Origin: RPQJ01 sp041910015
GTDB taxonomy: Bacteria; Pseudomonadota; Gammaproteobacteria; Steroidobacterales; Steroidobacteraceae
Reading direction: 5' to 3'
NCBI GenBank assembly: GCA_041910015.1
Contig: JAYRRR010000077.1
Coordinates: 1-64,000 of the forward strand
Length of the DNA: 64,000 nucleotides
Shown: positions 49,237-59,918 of the stretch, one piece after another
How positions within the stretch are numbered: position 1 is the first letter of the stretch
How the letters are laid out: each line of letters opens with the position of its first letter
Program-made: the position numbers and the translations under genes
The notes under the pieces: model-generated
Told to the model about the DNA's origin: nothing
The model's database searches: none
The model's input: only the letters and a program-made list of their open reading frames with translations

Positions 49237-52200
49237 TCAGGTCTCCGCGACCGTCACGCGGCGCACGGCCTGTAGCGCCACCGACAGCGAGGCGAAGTCG
49301 ACCGGCGTCGTCTGGGCACGGATGTCGGTGATGACGGCGCGCGCATGGCGGGTCGCGGCCTCGTGCTTGCGCAGCCAGCGCTCGATCGCCTTCGCCGGAT
49401 CGGCTTCGCGCGGGCCTTCGAGGACACCCTGCGCGAGGCTGCGGTGCACCTCGAACTGTGCTTCACGGAGACTGCCGCGGGCGACCGCATGCCAGTGACC
49501 CGCGGTGTCCAGCCCCTCGATGTGATGGCGCAGCCAGTCGAGTCCGAAAAGCGCGCCGATACCGAAATAGGCGCGGGCGGCGGCCTCGACGGTGATCCTG
49601 CGCGCCTGCGCGAGTTCGACGATGTCGGGTGCGCAGTGCAGCGCATTGCACGCCGCGATCCGGCGCGCGAGATCGGCCGGTACGCCGGCAGCGCCCAGTT
49701 CGGCTGTGCGTGCCTCGAACCCCGCGCGGTCCGATGCCTGCAGCCACTGCAGCGGCGCACGGGCGAGCTCGCGGATGCCGGGCTGCAGCCGCGCGACCTG
49801 TTGCTCGATGCCGAGCGCGTTGCGGTGACGCTGGATCATCCAGTAAGTGGCCTGGCGGATCAGGCCGACGGTGTCCTGCACCATGCGGTACTGCACGGAC
49901 GACGCGACCCTGTTGTCGAGCGCCTCGATTGCGTTCCACGTCTCGCGCACCTCGAAGGCCTCGCGCGCGATCGCGTAGGCACGCGCCACCGTGGCGGCGT
50001 CGGCACCCGTGTCCTGCTGCGCGCGGGCCACGAACGTCGGGCCCATGCGGTTGACGATGCTGTTGGTCGTCGCGGTCGCGATGATCTCGCGCCGCAGGCG
50101 GTGATCCCCGAGCAGCCTGCGGAAGCGACGCGTCAGCCGCTCCGGGAAATAGCGGTTCAGCTCGAGACCGAGGTATGGATCCTCGGGAACGTCGGACTGG
50201 ATCAACTGCGCATTCAGGGCGATCTTCGCGTAGCTCACCATGATCGCGAGTTCGGGCCGCACGAGGGTCTGGCCCGCGCGCCGCCGATCCTCGATCTCCT
50301 CGCCGCTGGGCAGGTACTCGAGCGACCGATCGAGCACGCCGTCGAGTTCCAGCGAGCGAATGAAGTGCGCGTGCTCGCCGAGTCGCTCGCTGGCCGTCGC
50401 CTCGAGCAGGCTGATCGCCTGGCTCTGCAGGTAGTTGTCGCGCAGCACCAGGGCCGCAACGTCGTCCGTCATCGCGGCCAGCAGCCGGTTGCGCTGCGGC
50501 GTCGTGAGCTTCACGCGGTGCTGCACTGCCTTCAGCAGGATCTTGATGTTGACCTCGTGGTCGGAGCAGTCCACGCCGCCGGAGTTGTCGACGAAGTCCG
50601 TGTTGATGCGTCCGCCGCGCATCGCGTATTCGATGCGACCGAGCTGCGAAAAGCCCAGGTTGCCGCCCTCGCCGACGACCTTGCAGCGCAGTTCGCGCCC
50701 GTCGACGCGCACCGCGTCGTTGGTGCGGTCGCCGACCGCCGGATTCGCCTCCCACGACGCTTTCACGTACGTGCCGATGCCGCCGTTCCAGAGCAGGTCG
50801 ACCGGCAGCCGGAGGATCGCGCGGATGATCTCCTGCGGCGTGGCCTGCGAGGTCTCGAGACCGAGCAGCGCGCGCGCCTGCGCCGGGAGCGCGATCTGCT
50901 TGGCGTTGCGTGGGAACACGCCGCCACCCCTGGAAATCAGCTTCGGGTCGTAGTCGCTCCAGGCCGAGCGCGGCAGGTTGAACAGCCGCTCGCGCTCCCG
51001 GTGACTGCGCACGGCGTCGGGATCGGGGTCGAGGAAGATGTGCTGGTGGTTGAAGGCGGCCACCAGCCGGATGTGCGGCGACAGCAGCATGCCGTTGCCG
51101 AACACGTCGCCCGCCATGTCCCCGATACCGGCGACCGTGAAGTCCTGCGCCTGCGTGTCGACGCCCATTTCGCGGAAGTGGCGCTTCACGCATTCCCAGG
51201 CACCCTTGGCAGTGATGCCCATCTTCTTGTGGTCGTAACCCGCGGAGCCGCCGGACGCGAAGGCGTCGCCGAGCCAGAAGCCGTACTCGGCCGCGAGCGC
51301 GTTGGCCGTGTCGGAAAACGTCGCCGTGCCCTTGTCCGCCGCGACGACGAGGTAGGGATCGTCCGCGTCGTAGCGCACGGTGCGCTCGGGCGGGATCACT
51401 ACGTCGCCGATCACGTTGTCGGTGACGTCGAGCAGCCCGCGGATGAACCAGCGGTAGCACTCGGTGCCTTCGCGCTGGACGACCTCGCGCGAGGCGCCCG
51501 CGGGCATCTGCTTCGGCACGAAGCCGCCTTTCGCGCCCACGGGCACGATCAGCGTGTTCTTGACGTTCTGTGCCTTCATGAGCCCGAGGATCTCGGTGCG
51601 GAAGTCCTCGCGCCGGTCCGACCAGCGCAGGCCGCCGCGCGCGACCCTGCCCATGCGCAGGTGCACGCCCTCGACGCGCGGCGAGTACACCCAGATCTCG
51701 AACATCGGCCGTGGCTTCGGCAGGTCGGGCAGTTGCTGCGGATCGAGCTTGAACGACAGGTAGGGCTTCGGCTGCCCCGACGCGTCGCGCTGATAGTGGT
51801 TGGTGCGCAGCGTCGCCATGATCACCGCGCGGAATGCGCGCAGGATGCGGTCGTCGTCGGGGCTGGTCACCTGCTCGAGCGCCTCGGCGACGTCCTCGGT
51901 CAGGCGCTTGATCTGTGCCGCACGCACGGTCGGCCTGAGGTCCGGATCGAAGCGCGCCTCGAACGTCCACACGAGCCGAGAGGCGATCACGACATTGCGC
52001 GCAAGCACTTCCTCCATGTACTTCTGGCTGAACGTGATGCCGGTCTGCAGCAGGTATCGGCAGATCGCGCGCAGCAGGAGTGCCTGGCGCCAGTCGAGCC
52101 CGGCTGCGAGCACGAGCCGGTTGAAGCCGTCGCTCTCGGCGAAACCCTGCCGCACGGCGTGGAACGCCTCTTCGAAACGCGGGCCGACCTGCTCGGGATC

Positions 52201-54069
52201 GAGCGTCCTCCCGCCCGCGTGCTTGACCTCGAGATCCTGGATCCACAGCGGCCCACCGTCCGCTGTCGCCACCCGATAGGGCCGTTCGTTCAGGATGCGC
52301 AGGTCGAAATTCTCGAGCAGCGGCAGCATGTCCGACATGGCGACGGGGTCGCCGCGGCGGTACAGCCGCAGGTGCAGCGCGCCCCGGGTCGCGTCGCCGG
52401 GTCGCAGCTCCATGCCGAGCGAGCCGGGCGTCGCGGGCAGCGCCGCGAGTTCCTGCAGATCGTGGATCGCCTCCGCGGGTGGCACGTCCTCCTGGTAGGC
52501 CACCGGGAATGCCGTGATGAAGCGCGCCGCGAGCGCGTCGCCTTCCTCGGGGCTCAGGCGCTCGACGAGCTCCTCGCGAAGCTGGTCCGGCCAGGTGCGC
52601 AGCGCCTCGGTGATGCGATGCTCGATGCGCTCGACGTCCGCCGCGACCCCCGCCGAGGGCGCGGTGCGCACGAGGACGTGCAGGCGGGCAAGGGCGGACT
52701 CGCTGATCTGGACCTGGGACTCGAAGTCGGCCCCGGCGAGCTCGTCGACGAGGATGCGCTCGATGCGCTCGCGCGCCTGCGTGTTGTAGCGATCGCGCGG
52801 CACGTAGAGCAGGCACGAGAAGAAGCGCTGGTACGGATCGCGGCGCAGGAACAGCCGCACGCGGCGGCGCTCGTAGAGGTTGACGATGCCGCGCACCGTC
52901 CGCACCAGTTCGGCGACGCTCGACTGGAACAGCTCGTCGCGCGGGAACGTCTCGAGCACGTGGATGATCGCCTTGCCGTCGTGGCTCGTGGCGGAGATGC
53001 CGAAATGGTCGACGACGCGCTGCACCTTGTGGCGGAGCAGCGGAATCTCGCGCGGGTTCGCGCTGTAGGTGCTCGAGGTGAACAGGCCGATGAAGCGCCG
53101 CTCGCCGGTGACGTTGCCGCGCGCGTCGAACGTCTTGACGCCGATGTAGTCGAGATAGGTCGACCGGTGCACGGTCGAGACGGAGTTCGCCTTGGTGACG
53201 ATCAGCAGCGCGGGCTCACGGGCCTTGCGTCGCAGCTCGCCGGTGAGTTCCGTCTTCGCCGGCTGCGGCCGGCCCGCGGCCGCGCGCAGCAGGCCGAGAC
53301 CGGACTTCGGCACCGGCACGAGGTGATCGGCGTGTCGGCCGCGCTCGAGCCGGTATTCTCGATAGCCGAGGAACGTGAAATGGTTGTCGGCGAGCCATTC
53401 GAGGAACTCGCCCGCTTCGACGCCTTCCTGCCGGCGGACACCGGGGCTGCCGGCGGCGAGCTCGTGCGCGAGCCGCTGCGCGTCCTGCCGCATGGCCGGC
53501 CAGTCCTGGACCGCCAGCCGCACGTCCTCGAGCATGCCGAGGATGCGCTGGCGAATGTCCTCGAGCCGCGTCGCGTCGCCGATGCGCGGCACCGCGATGT
53601 GTTGCCACGACTCCGCCGCGTCCTCGCCGTCGCCACCCGATTCGAGCCCGACCAGGCGGCCACGCCCGTCGCGCACCACGCGCAGCACCGGGTGCACCAT
53701 GAGCTGGATGGCGAGCCCGGCGTCATTCAGCACCATGGCGAGGGAGTCGACGAGAAACGGCATGTCGTCCGTGACGACTTCGACGATCGTGCCGGGCGCA
53801 TGCCAGCCGTGCTCGGATTCGGTAGGATTGAACACGCGCACCTTCGGCTCGCCGGCGCGGCGCACGCGTCCGAACTCCAGGTGGGCAGCGGCGGCGGCGG
53901 CGAACACCGCGGGGTCGCGCAGCGACAGGTCTTCCTCGGCAACGCCACGGTAATACGGCGGCACGAAATCGGCGAGCCGCACCGCCGGATGTCCGGACTG
54001 CAGCTTGCGCGCCCGGCGGGCGATGATGTCGATGAGGTGCTGGCGTGCGGCGGGGATCGTTCCTGGCAT
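49237..54069 (-). CDS. NAD-dependent glutamate dehydrogenase, large (about 180 kDa) type
   Basis: 1,610 residues, the size of the L-180 class (GdhB of Pseudomonas aeruginosa, Streptomyces Gdh). Oxidatively deaminates glutamate to 2-oxoglutarate for catabolism. N-terminal ACT-like regulatory region (IVEVVTDDMPFLVDSLAMVLN), then the catalytic core: VGAKGGFVPKQMP at about residue 848 with the catalytic Lys, GIGDMAGDVFGNGML at about 986, and NLGFSQLGRIEYA. A C-terminal helical domain fills residues 1150-1610. ATG 54069. Relatives are allosterically regulated, for instance by arginine. Confidence 0.95.
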   Translation of the reverse strand: MPGTIPAARQHLIDIIARRARKLQSGHPAVRLADFVPPYYRGVAEEDLSLRDPAVFAAAAAAHLEFGRVRRAGEPKVRVFNPTESEHGWHAPGTIVEVVTDDMPFLVDSLAMVLNDAGLAIQLMVHPVLRVVRDGRGRLVGLESGGDGEDAAESWQHIAVPRIGDATRLEDIRQRILGMLEDVRLAVQDWPAMRQDAQRLAHELAAGSPGVRRQEGVEAGEFLEWLADNHFTFLGYREYRLERGRHADHLVPVPKSGLGLLRAAAGRPQPAKTELTGELRRKAREPALLIVTKANSVSTVHRSTYLDYIGVKTFDARGNVTGERRFIGLFTSSTYSANPREIPLLRHKVQRVVDHFGISATSHDGKAIIHVLETFPRDELFQSSVAELVRTVRGIVNLYERRRVRLFLRRDPYQRFFSCLLYVPRDRYNTQARERIERILVDELAGADFESQVQISESALARLHVLVRTAPSAGVAADVERIEHRITEALRTWPDQLREELVERLSPEEGDALAARFITAFPVAYQEDVPPAEAIHDLQELAALPATPGSLGMELRPGDATRGALHLRLYRRGDPVAMSDMLPLLENFDLRILNERPYRVATADGGPLWIQDLEVKHAGGRTLDPEQVGPRFEEAFHAVRQGFAESDGFNRLVLAAGLDWRQALLLRAICRYLLQTGITFSQKYMEEVLARNVVIASRLVWTFEARFDPDLRPTVRAAQIKRLTEDVAEALEQVTSPDDDRILRAFRAVIMATLRTNHYQRDASGQPKPYLSFKLDPQQLPDLPKPRPMFEIWVYSPRVEGVHLRMGRVARGGLRWSDRREDFRTEILGLMKAQNVKNTLIVPVGAKGGFVPKQMPAGASREVVQREGTECYRWFIRGLLDVTDNVIGDVVIPPERTVRYDADDPYLVVAADKGTATFSDTANALAAEYGFWLGDAFASGGSAGYDHKKMGITAKGAWECVKRHFREMGVDTQAQDFTVAGIGDMAGDVFGNGMLLSPHIRLVAAFNHQHIFLDPDPDAVRSHRERERLFNLPRSAWSDYDPKLISRGGGVFPRNAKQIALPAQARALLGLETSQATPQEIIRAILRLPVDLLWNGGIGTYVKASWEANPAVGDRTNDAVRVDGRELRCKVVGEGGNLGFSQLGRIEYAMRGGRINTDFVDNSGGVDCSDHEVNIKILLKAVQHRVKLTTPQRNRLLAAMTDDVAALVLRDNYLQSQAISLLEATASERLGEHAHFIRSLELDGVLDRSLEYLPSGEEIEDRRRAGQTLVRPELAIMVSYAKIALNAQLIQSDVPEDPYLGLELNRYFPERLTRRFRRLLGDHRLRREIIATATTNSIVNRMGPTFVARAQQDTGADAATVARAYAIAREAFEVRETWNAIEALDNRVASSVQYRMVQDTVGLIRQATYWMIQRHRNALGIEQQVARLQPGIRELARAPLQWLQASDRAGFEARTAELGAAGVPADLARRIAACNALHCAPDIVELAQARRITVEAAARAYFGIGALFGLDWLRHHIEGLDTAGHWHAVARGSLREAQFEVHRSLAQGVLEGPREADPAKAIERWLRKHEAATRHARAVITDIRAQTTPVDFASLSVALQAVRRVTVAET

Positions 54070-54102
54070 GAATGCGTCCTTCGAGTCGTCTCTCGGGTGA
54101 GT

Positions 54103-54630
54103 TCAGCCGCGCCGGCGCCGGCCCGCGGCCGTGCGAGCGCGCCTTTGCGGCGGCGATGCCGGGCTCCATTCCCTGCGGAGCTGCCCGGAAAGCTGCTCGG
54201 CGCGCCCGGTGAGCACGTCGAGCAGCCGGTACAGTTGCGGTACTTCGTCCGGCGGCAGCGCCGCGAGCAACTCGCCCTCGAAACGCAGGGCCAGCGGAGC
54301 GACTTCGCGATAGACGGCCGCGCCGGCAGCGGACACCTCGAGGACCGAACGCCGACGATCGTCGACCGCCATGGCGCGGCGCAGACGTCCGGCGCGCAGC
54401 AAGCGGTTGACCGCGCGACTCACGGCGACGGCGTCCATGCGCGACCGGTGCGCGACTTCGCGCGCCGACAGGCCCGAGTAACGCATCAGCACCGCGATGA
54501 CGCGCCACTCCGGGATCGTGAGGTCGAATCGCTCGCCGTAGGCCTGGGCGATCGCGCTGCTCACGACGTTCGCCAGCACAGAGAGGCGATAAGGCAGAAA
54601 GCGTTCGAGGTCGATCAGCGGCGCAGGCAC
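54103..54630 (-). CDS. MarR-family transcription regulator
   Basis: 175 residues. Helices RLSVLANVVSSAIAQAYGERFDLTIPEWRVIAVL, recognition helix LSAREVAHRSRMDAVAVSRAVNRLLRAG, wing LRRAMAVDDRRRSVLEVSAAG: classic MarR. GTG 54630 follows GGAAG with 7-nt spacing; a TTG further up is the alternative. The basic C-terminal tail (RRARTAAGRRRRG) is unusual. It lies 33 bp upstream of the glutamate dehydrogenase on the same strand and is a candidate regulator of it. Two inverted repeats precede it. Confidence 0.85.
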   Translation of the reverse strand: MPAPLIDLERFLPYRLSVLANVVSSAIAQAYGERFDLTIPEWRVIAVLMRYSGLSAREVAHRSRMDAVAVSRAVNRLLRAGRLRRAMAVDDRRRSVLEVSAAGAAVYREVAPLALRFEGELLAALPPDEVPQLYRLLDVLTGRAEQLSGQLRREWSPASPPQRRARTAAGRRRRG

Positions 54631-54645
54631 GCGTCGTCTTCCGTC

Positions 54646-54676
54646 GCAACGATCGGTTGCAAGTGTAACGACTTGC
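54646..54676 (-). promoter_or_regulatory. Paired inverted repeats upstream of the MarR gene
   Basis: GCAAC-N5-GTTGC (54646-54660) overlaps GCAAGT-N6-ACTTGC (54659-54676), 16-46 bp before the GTG start. The second has 6-bp perfect arms and encloses a possible minus-strand -10 (TACACT). The placement and size suit autoregulation by the MarR dimer. Confidence 0.45.
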
Positions 54677-54700
54677 CCCGGCGTCGCGCCAGTCGGGGGC

Positions 54701-55810
54701 CTACGGCCGATGCGGTCGTCCGAGATACTGCGTCGTCTGCATCTCGGCCAGCCGGCTGCGCGTGCGCTGGAACTCGAACCGGAGTCGCTCGCCGGTGTAG
54801 ATCCCGTCGGGCGGCGCGTGCGCCGCCAGCAGCAGCTTGACGCCGCGGTCATAGAACTCGTCGACCAGTGCGATGAACCGCCGCGCCTGGTTGTCCTGCG
54901 CCGCGTCGAGCCGTGGCACGTCCGACACGGCGACCGTGTGGAAGTCCCGGGCGATCTCGACGTAGTCGGTCTGCGACCGGGGTCCGTCGCAGATGGCCGC
55001 GAACTCGAACCAGATCGTCTCGTCGGTGGCGGCGACATAGGGAATGCGCCGGCCCTCGATCTCGATCGCGCCGGGACCCGCGACCGGGCCGTCGCCGAGG
55101 TCCTCGAAGCGCCGCGCGAGCCGCTGCGCGGCGTCCGCCGCGCGGGCATCGAGGTACAGCGGCGCCTTTTCGAGGCGGCGCAGGCGGTAGTCGTTGCCGG
55201 CGTCGACGTTGACGACCTCGGTGTGACGTTCGATCAGTGCGATCGCAGGCAGGAAGCGCTGCCGTTGCAGGCCGTCGCGATAGAGCTGCGATGGCGGCAC
55301 GTTCGAGGTGAAGACCGGCGTCACGCCGCGTTCGAACAGGCCGGCGAACAGCCCCCCGAGCAGCATGGCGTCGGCGATGTCGCTGACGAACAGCTCGTCG
55401 AGACAGAGCACGCGGGCGTCGCGCGCCATGTCGCCCGCCACCCGCGCCAGCGGGTCGGCCGTGTCGCGCAACTCACCCAGCCGCGCGTGCACGTCCTTCA
55501 TGAAGCGGTGAAAGTGCTCGCGCCGCGCGGGCACGCCGACGTGGGCCGCGAAGATGTCCATGACGAACGTCTTGCCGCGGCCGACGCCGCCCCACAGGTA
55601 GAGGCCGCGCTCGGTGCGTCGCGCCGCAGGCCCGGCCAGTCGCCCGCGGAGCCGGCCGATCACGCCTGCCTCGCGGGCCGCGGCCGCCCGCACGCGGCTG
55701 GCGACGTCGTCGAGCCGGGCGATGGCCAGCGCCTGCGCGGGGTCCGCCACGTAGCCGTGACGCGCCAGCGCCGCCTCGTATTCGAGCCGCAGATCCGGAC
55801 CGGACACCAT
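54701..55810 (-). CDS. zapE: Cell division ATPase ZapE (AFG1-like)
   Basis: 369-residue P-loop ATPase. Walker A GGVGRGKTFVMD, Walker B VLCLDELFVSDIADAMLLG, and the EHFHRFM segment between them, all AFG1/ZapE traits; E. coli ZapE (375 residues) acts at the FtsZ ring. Arg finger region TSNVPPSQLYRDGLQRQRFLP is present. 8 bp after the acetoacetate-CoA ligase gene, same strand. Confidence 0.92.
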   Translation of the reverse strand: MVSGPDLRLEYEAALARHGYVADPAQALAIARLDDVASRVRAAAAREAGVIGRLRGRLAGPAARRTERGLYLWGGVGRGKTFVMDIFAAHVGVPARREHFHRFMKDVHARLGELRDTADPLARVAGDMARDARVLCLDELFVSDIADAMLLGGLFAGLFERGVTPVFTSNVPPSQLYRDGLQRQRFLPAIALIERHTEVVNVDAGNDYRLRRLEKAPLYLDARAADAAQRLARRFEDLGDGPVAGPGAIEIEGRRIPYVAATDETIWFEFAAICDGPRSQTDYVEIARDFHTVAVSDVPRLDAAQDNQARRFIALVDEFYDRGVKLLLAAHAPPDGIYTGERLRFEFQRTRSRLAEMQTTQYLGRPHRP

Positions 55811-55818
55811 GGCACCCC

Positions 55819-57777
<1,959 letters not shown>

Positions 57778-57783
57778 ACTGTA

Positions 57784-59808
57784 TCAGTGCGCAGGTTCCT
57801 TCCGCACCAGGGCGGCGGCGACGAGCTCCGCCACGTCCTGCGTCGCAACCCGATCGTCTGCCGATCGCGCCTTCAGCCCGTCGCCGATCATGACCGCGCA
57901 ATACGGACAGGCCGTGGCGATCACCGCCGGCCGCAGCGGCAGCCCCTGCTCGACGCGCGTCACGTTGATGCGCGTGCCGATGTGCTCTTCCATCCACATG
58001 CGGCCGCCACCGGCGCCGCAGCACATCGCTTGCTCGCGGTTCAGCGGAAACTCGAGCGTCGCGTCGCGCGTGAGCCGGCGCAGCAAGTCGCGTGGCGCGG
58101 TGAATTCCTCGTTGTGGCGACCGAGATAGCACGGATCGTGCAGCAGGACCCGCTCGAACCGGCGCTCGACCGCGATGCGACCCTCGGCAAGCAGGCGCGC
58201 AATGAACTGGGTGTGGTGCACGACCTCCCACGCACCGCCCCGTGCCGGATACTCGTTGCGCAGTGTGTTGTACGCGTGCGGGTCGCAGGTGATGATGCGT
58301 TTGACGCCGAACCCGTTCAGCGTCACCACGCAGGTGTCGGCGAGCTGCTGGAACAGCAGCTCGTTGCCGAGCCTGCGCACGCATTCGCCAGTCGACGGTT
58401 CGGCGGCGCCGAGGATGCCGAAGCTGACACCCGCCTCGTGCAGGATGTCGACGAAGGCGCGTGCGATCTTCTGCCCGCGATTGTCGAAGGACTCGGCCGA
58501 GCCGACGTAGAACAGCCAGTCGACCGCTGCCATCTGCGCGGCCGTCCCGATCACGGGTACGTCGAGGCCCTGTGCCCAGTCGCCGCGCGTGTCGGCCGGG
58601 CGGCCCCAGGGGTTCGACTGCACCTCGTAGGCGTCGAACACGTTGCGCAGCTCCGTGGGGAACTCGCCGTCCATCATCACGCGGTGCTGACGCAGCCGGT
58701 AGAACTTCGGCAGGTGTTCGAGCTCGATCGGGCACGCCGCTTCGCAGTAGCCACAGGTCGTGCAGGACCAGAGTGTGTCGTCGGAGATGACGTTGCCCAC
58801 CAGCGCGGGCAACTGGCTCGCCGCGGCGCCGCCTGCGACGATCGCGTCGCGGTGCTCGAGCAGATGCCGTTTCAGGCTGTCGTGCACGCTCATCATGGAC
58901 AGCGGCTTGCCGGTCACGTATGCCGGGCAGGCGACCTTGCAGCGGCCGCACGCCGTGCAGGTGAAGGCGTCGAGTGCGTCCTTCCAGACGAGGTCGGTCG
59001 CGTTGCCGATCCCGACCTTCAGCACGTCGGCGTCGGCGGAGTCGTCGAGCAGCGGGCTCAGGTCGACCGCGGGAACCTCGTGCGCCGGACTGCCGCGACG
59101 CAGGAACAGGGCCGGCAGCGCCGTGACGATGTGGAAGTGCTCACCCGTCGGCAGCAGCACCAGGAAGGCGAGGACCGTCAGCATCTGCACCCAGTAGGCG
59201 AGCTGCGAGGCCGCCCGCAGCGTGACCTCGGGCCATCCGGTGACGAGCGACGCGAGCCCGCCGCCGACCGGTGCCATGGACCGCTCGTGCGCGATGTCCG
59301 GCACGACGTCCGAATGGAGCGCGAACCGGAAAGCGTCGAACGCGAAGTCGGTGATCATTATGGTCGCGATCAGCGCGAGCACCAGGTACGCCTCGCGGTT
59401 GGGCTCGAGGCGCGCCGGCTTCAGCACCAGGCGCCGGTAGAACGCGACCGCCACCGCCGCGAGCACTGCGATCTCTACCCAGTCCTTCCAGACCGTGAAT
59501 GCGTCGCCGAGCGCGCCGCCGAGCGCGTAAGCCTCGTGGAACCCGATGATGAGCAGATGGACCTTGCGCACGAGCAGCGACAGGAAGCCCACGAAGATGA
59601 CGGCGTGCATGAGGCCGGGCAGCCAGTCGCGCGCGATCATGCGCCGCTGCAGCAGGCCGTTGCTCAAGACCGAGCGCAGCCGGCACAGCGGCTGGTTCCA
59701 GCGGACTTCGGGTTGCAATGCCGCGACGATGCTCAGCTTGCGCCACGCGAGCCAGAGAAACGCGACCAGGGACAGCCCCAGCAGGCTCGAGATGCCGATC
59801 GGACTCAC
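57784..59808 (-). CDS. Membrane-bound Fe-S oxidoreductase (heterodisulfide-reductase/EtfD type)
   Basis: 674 residues. The N-terminal third has about six membrane helices of the NarI/cytochrome-b-like type (LLGLSLVAFLWLAW; HAVIFVGFLSLLVRK; YWVQMLTVLAFLVLL). Then two 4Fe-4S ferredoxin motifs (CTACGRCKVACPAY and CTTCGYCEAACPIE) and a CCG domain (HDPCYLGRH ... AMCCGAGGGRMWMEE). Actinobacterial EtfD and related proteins pass ETF electrons to quinone; that role fits the divergent ETF-ubiquinone oxidoreductase. GTG 59808 is preceded by GGGAG. The aacS start follows after 6 bp. Confidence 0.83.
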   Translation of the reverse strand: MSPIGISSLLGLSLVAFLWLAWRKLSIVAALQPEVRWNQPLCRLRSVLSNGLLQRRMIARDWLPGLMHAVIFVGFLSLLVRKVHLLIIGFHEAYALGGALGDAFTVWKDWVEIAVLAAVAVAFYRRLVLKPARLEPNREAYLVLALIATIMITDFAFDAFRFALHSDVVPDIAHERSMAPVGGGLASLVTGWPEVTLRAASQLAYWVQMLTVLAFLVLLPTGEHFHIVTALPALFLRRGSPAHEVPAVDLSPLLDDSADADVLKVGIGNATDLVWKDALDAFTCTACGRCKVACPAYVTGKPLSMMSVHDSLKRHLLEHRDAIVAGGAAASQLPALVGNVISDDTLWSCTTCGYCEAACPIELEHLPKFYRLRQHRVMMDGEFPTELRNVFDAYEVQSNPWGRPADTRGDWAQGLDVPVIGTAAQMAAVDWLFYVGSAESFDNRGQKIARAFVDILHEAGVSFGILGAAEPSTGECVRRLGNELLFQQLADTCVVTLNGFGVKRIITCDPHAYNTLRNEYPARGGAWEVVHHTQFIARLLAEGRIAVERRFERVLLHDPCYLGRHNEEFTAPRDLLRRLTRDATLEFPLNREQAMCCGAGGGRMWMEEHIGTRINVTRVEQGLPLRPAVIATACPYCAVMIGDGLKARSADDRVATQDVAELVAAALVRKEPAH

Positions 59809-59838
59809 CGGGTCTCCCGCGGCGGGGTGTGTGGGCGG

Positions 59839-59868
59839 ACTATCACGGGCGGACCGTCGTTGTACAAT
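59839..59868. promoter_or_regulatory. Overlapping divergent promoters of the two ETF-linked oxidoreductases
   Basis: Minus strand: TTGTAC (59862-59867), 17-bp spacer, GATAGT (59839-59844), start near 59832, toward the Fe-S oxidoreductase. Plus strand: TACAAT (59863-59868) is a possible -10 for the ETF-ubiquinone oxidoreductase, without a clear -35. The two overlap, so they may compete. Confidence 0.45.
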
Positions 59869-59918
59869 TCGGGTTTCCACGACACTGCCGCGGACCGGCG
59901 GCGCGAGGGGTTAGCTAC

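Noticed and set aside
49345..54840. 1,831-codon plus-strand frame
   Set aside because: Entirely antisense to the glutamate dehydrogenase; no recognisable domain, unusual His/Arg/Asp composition.
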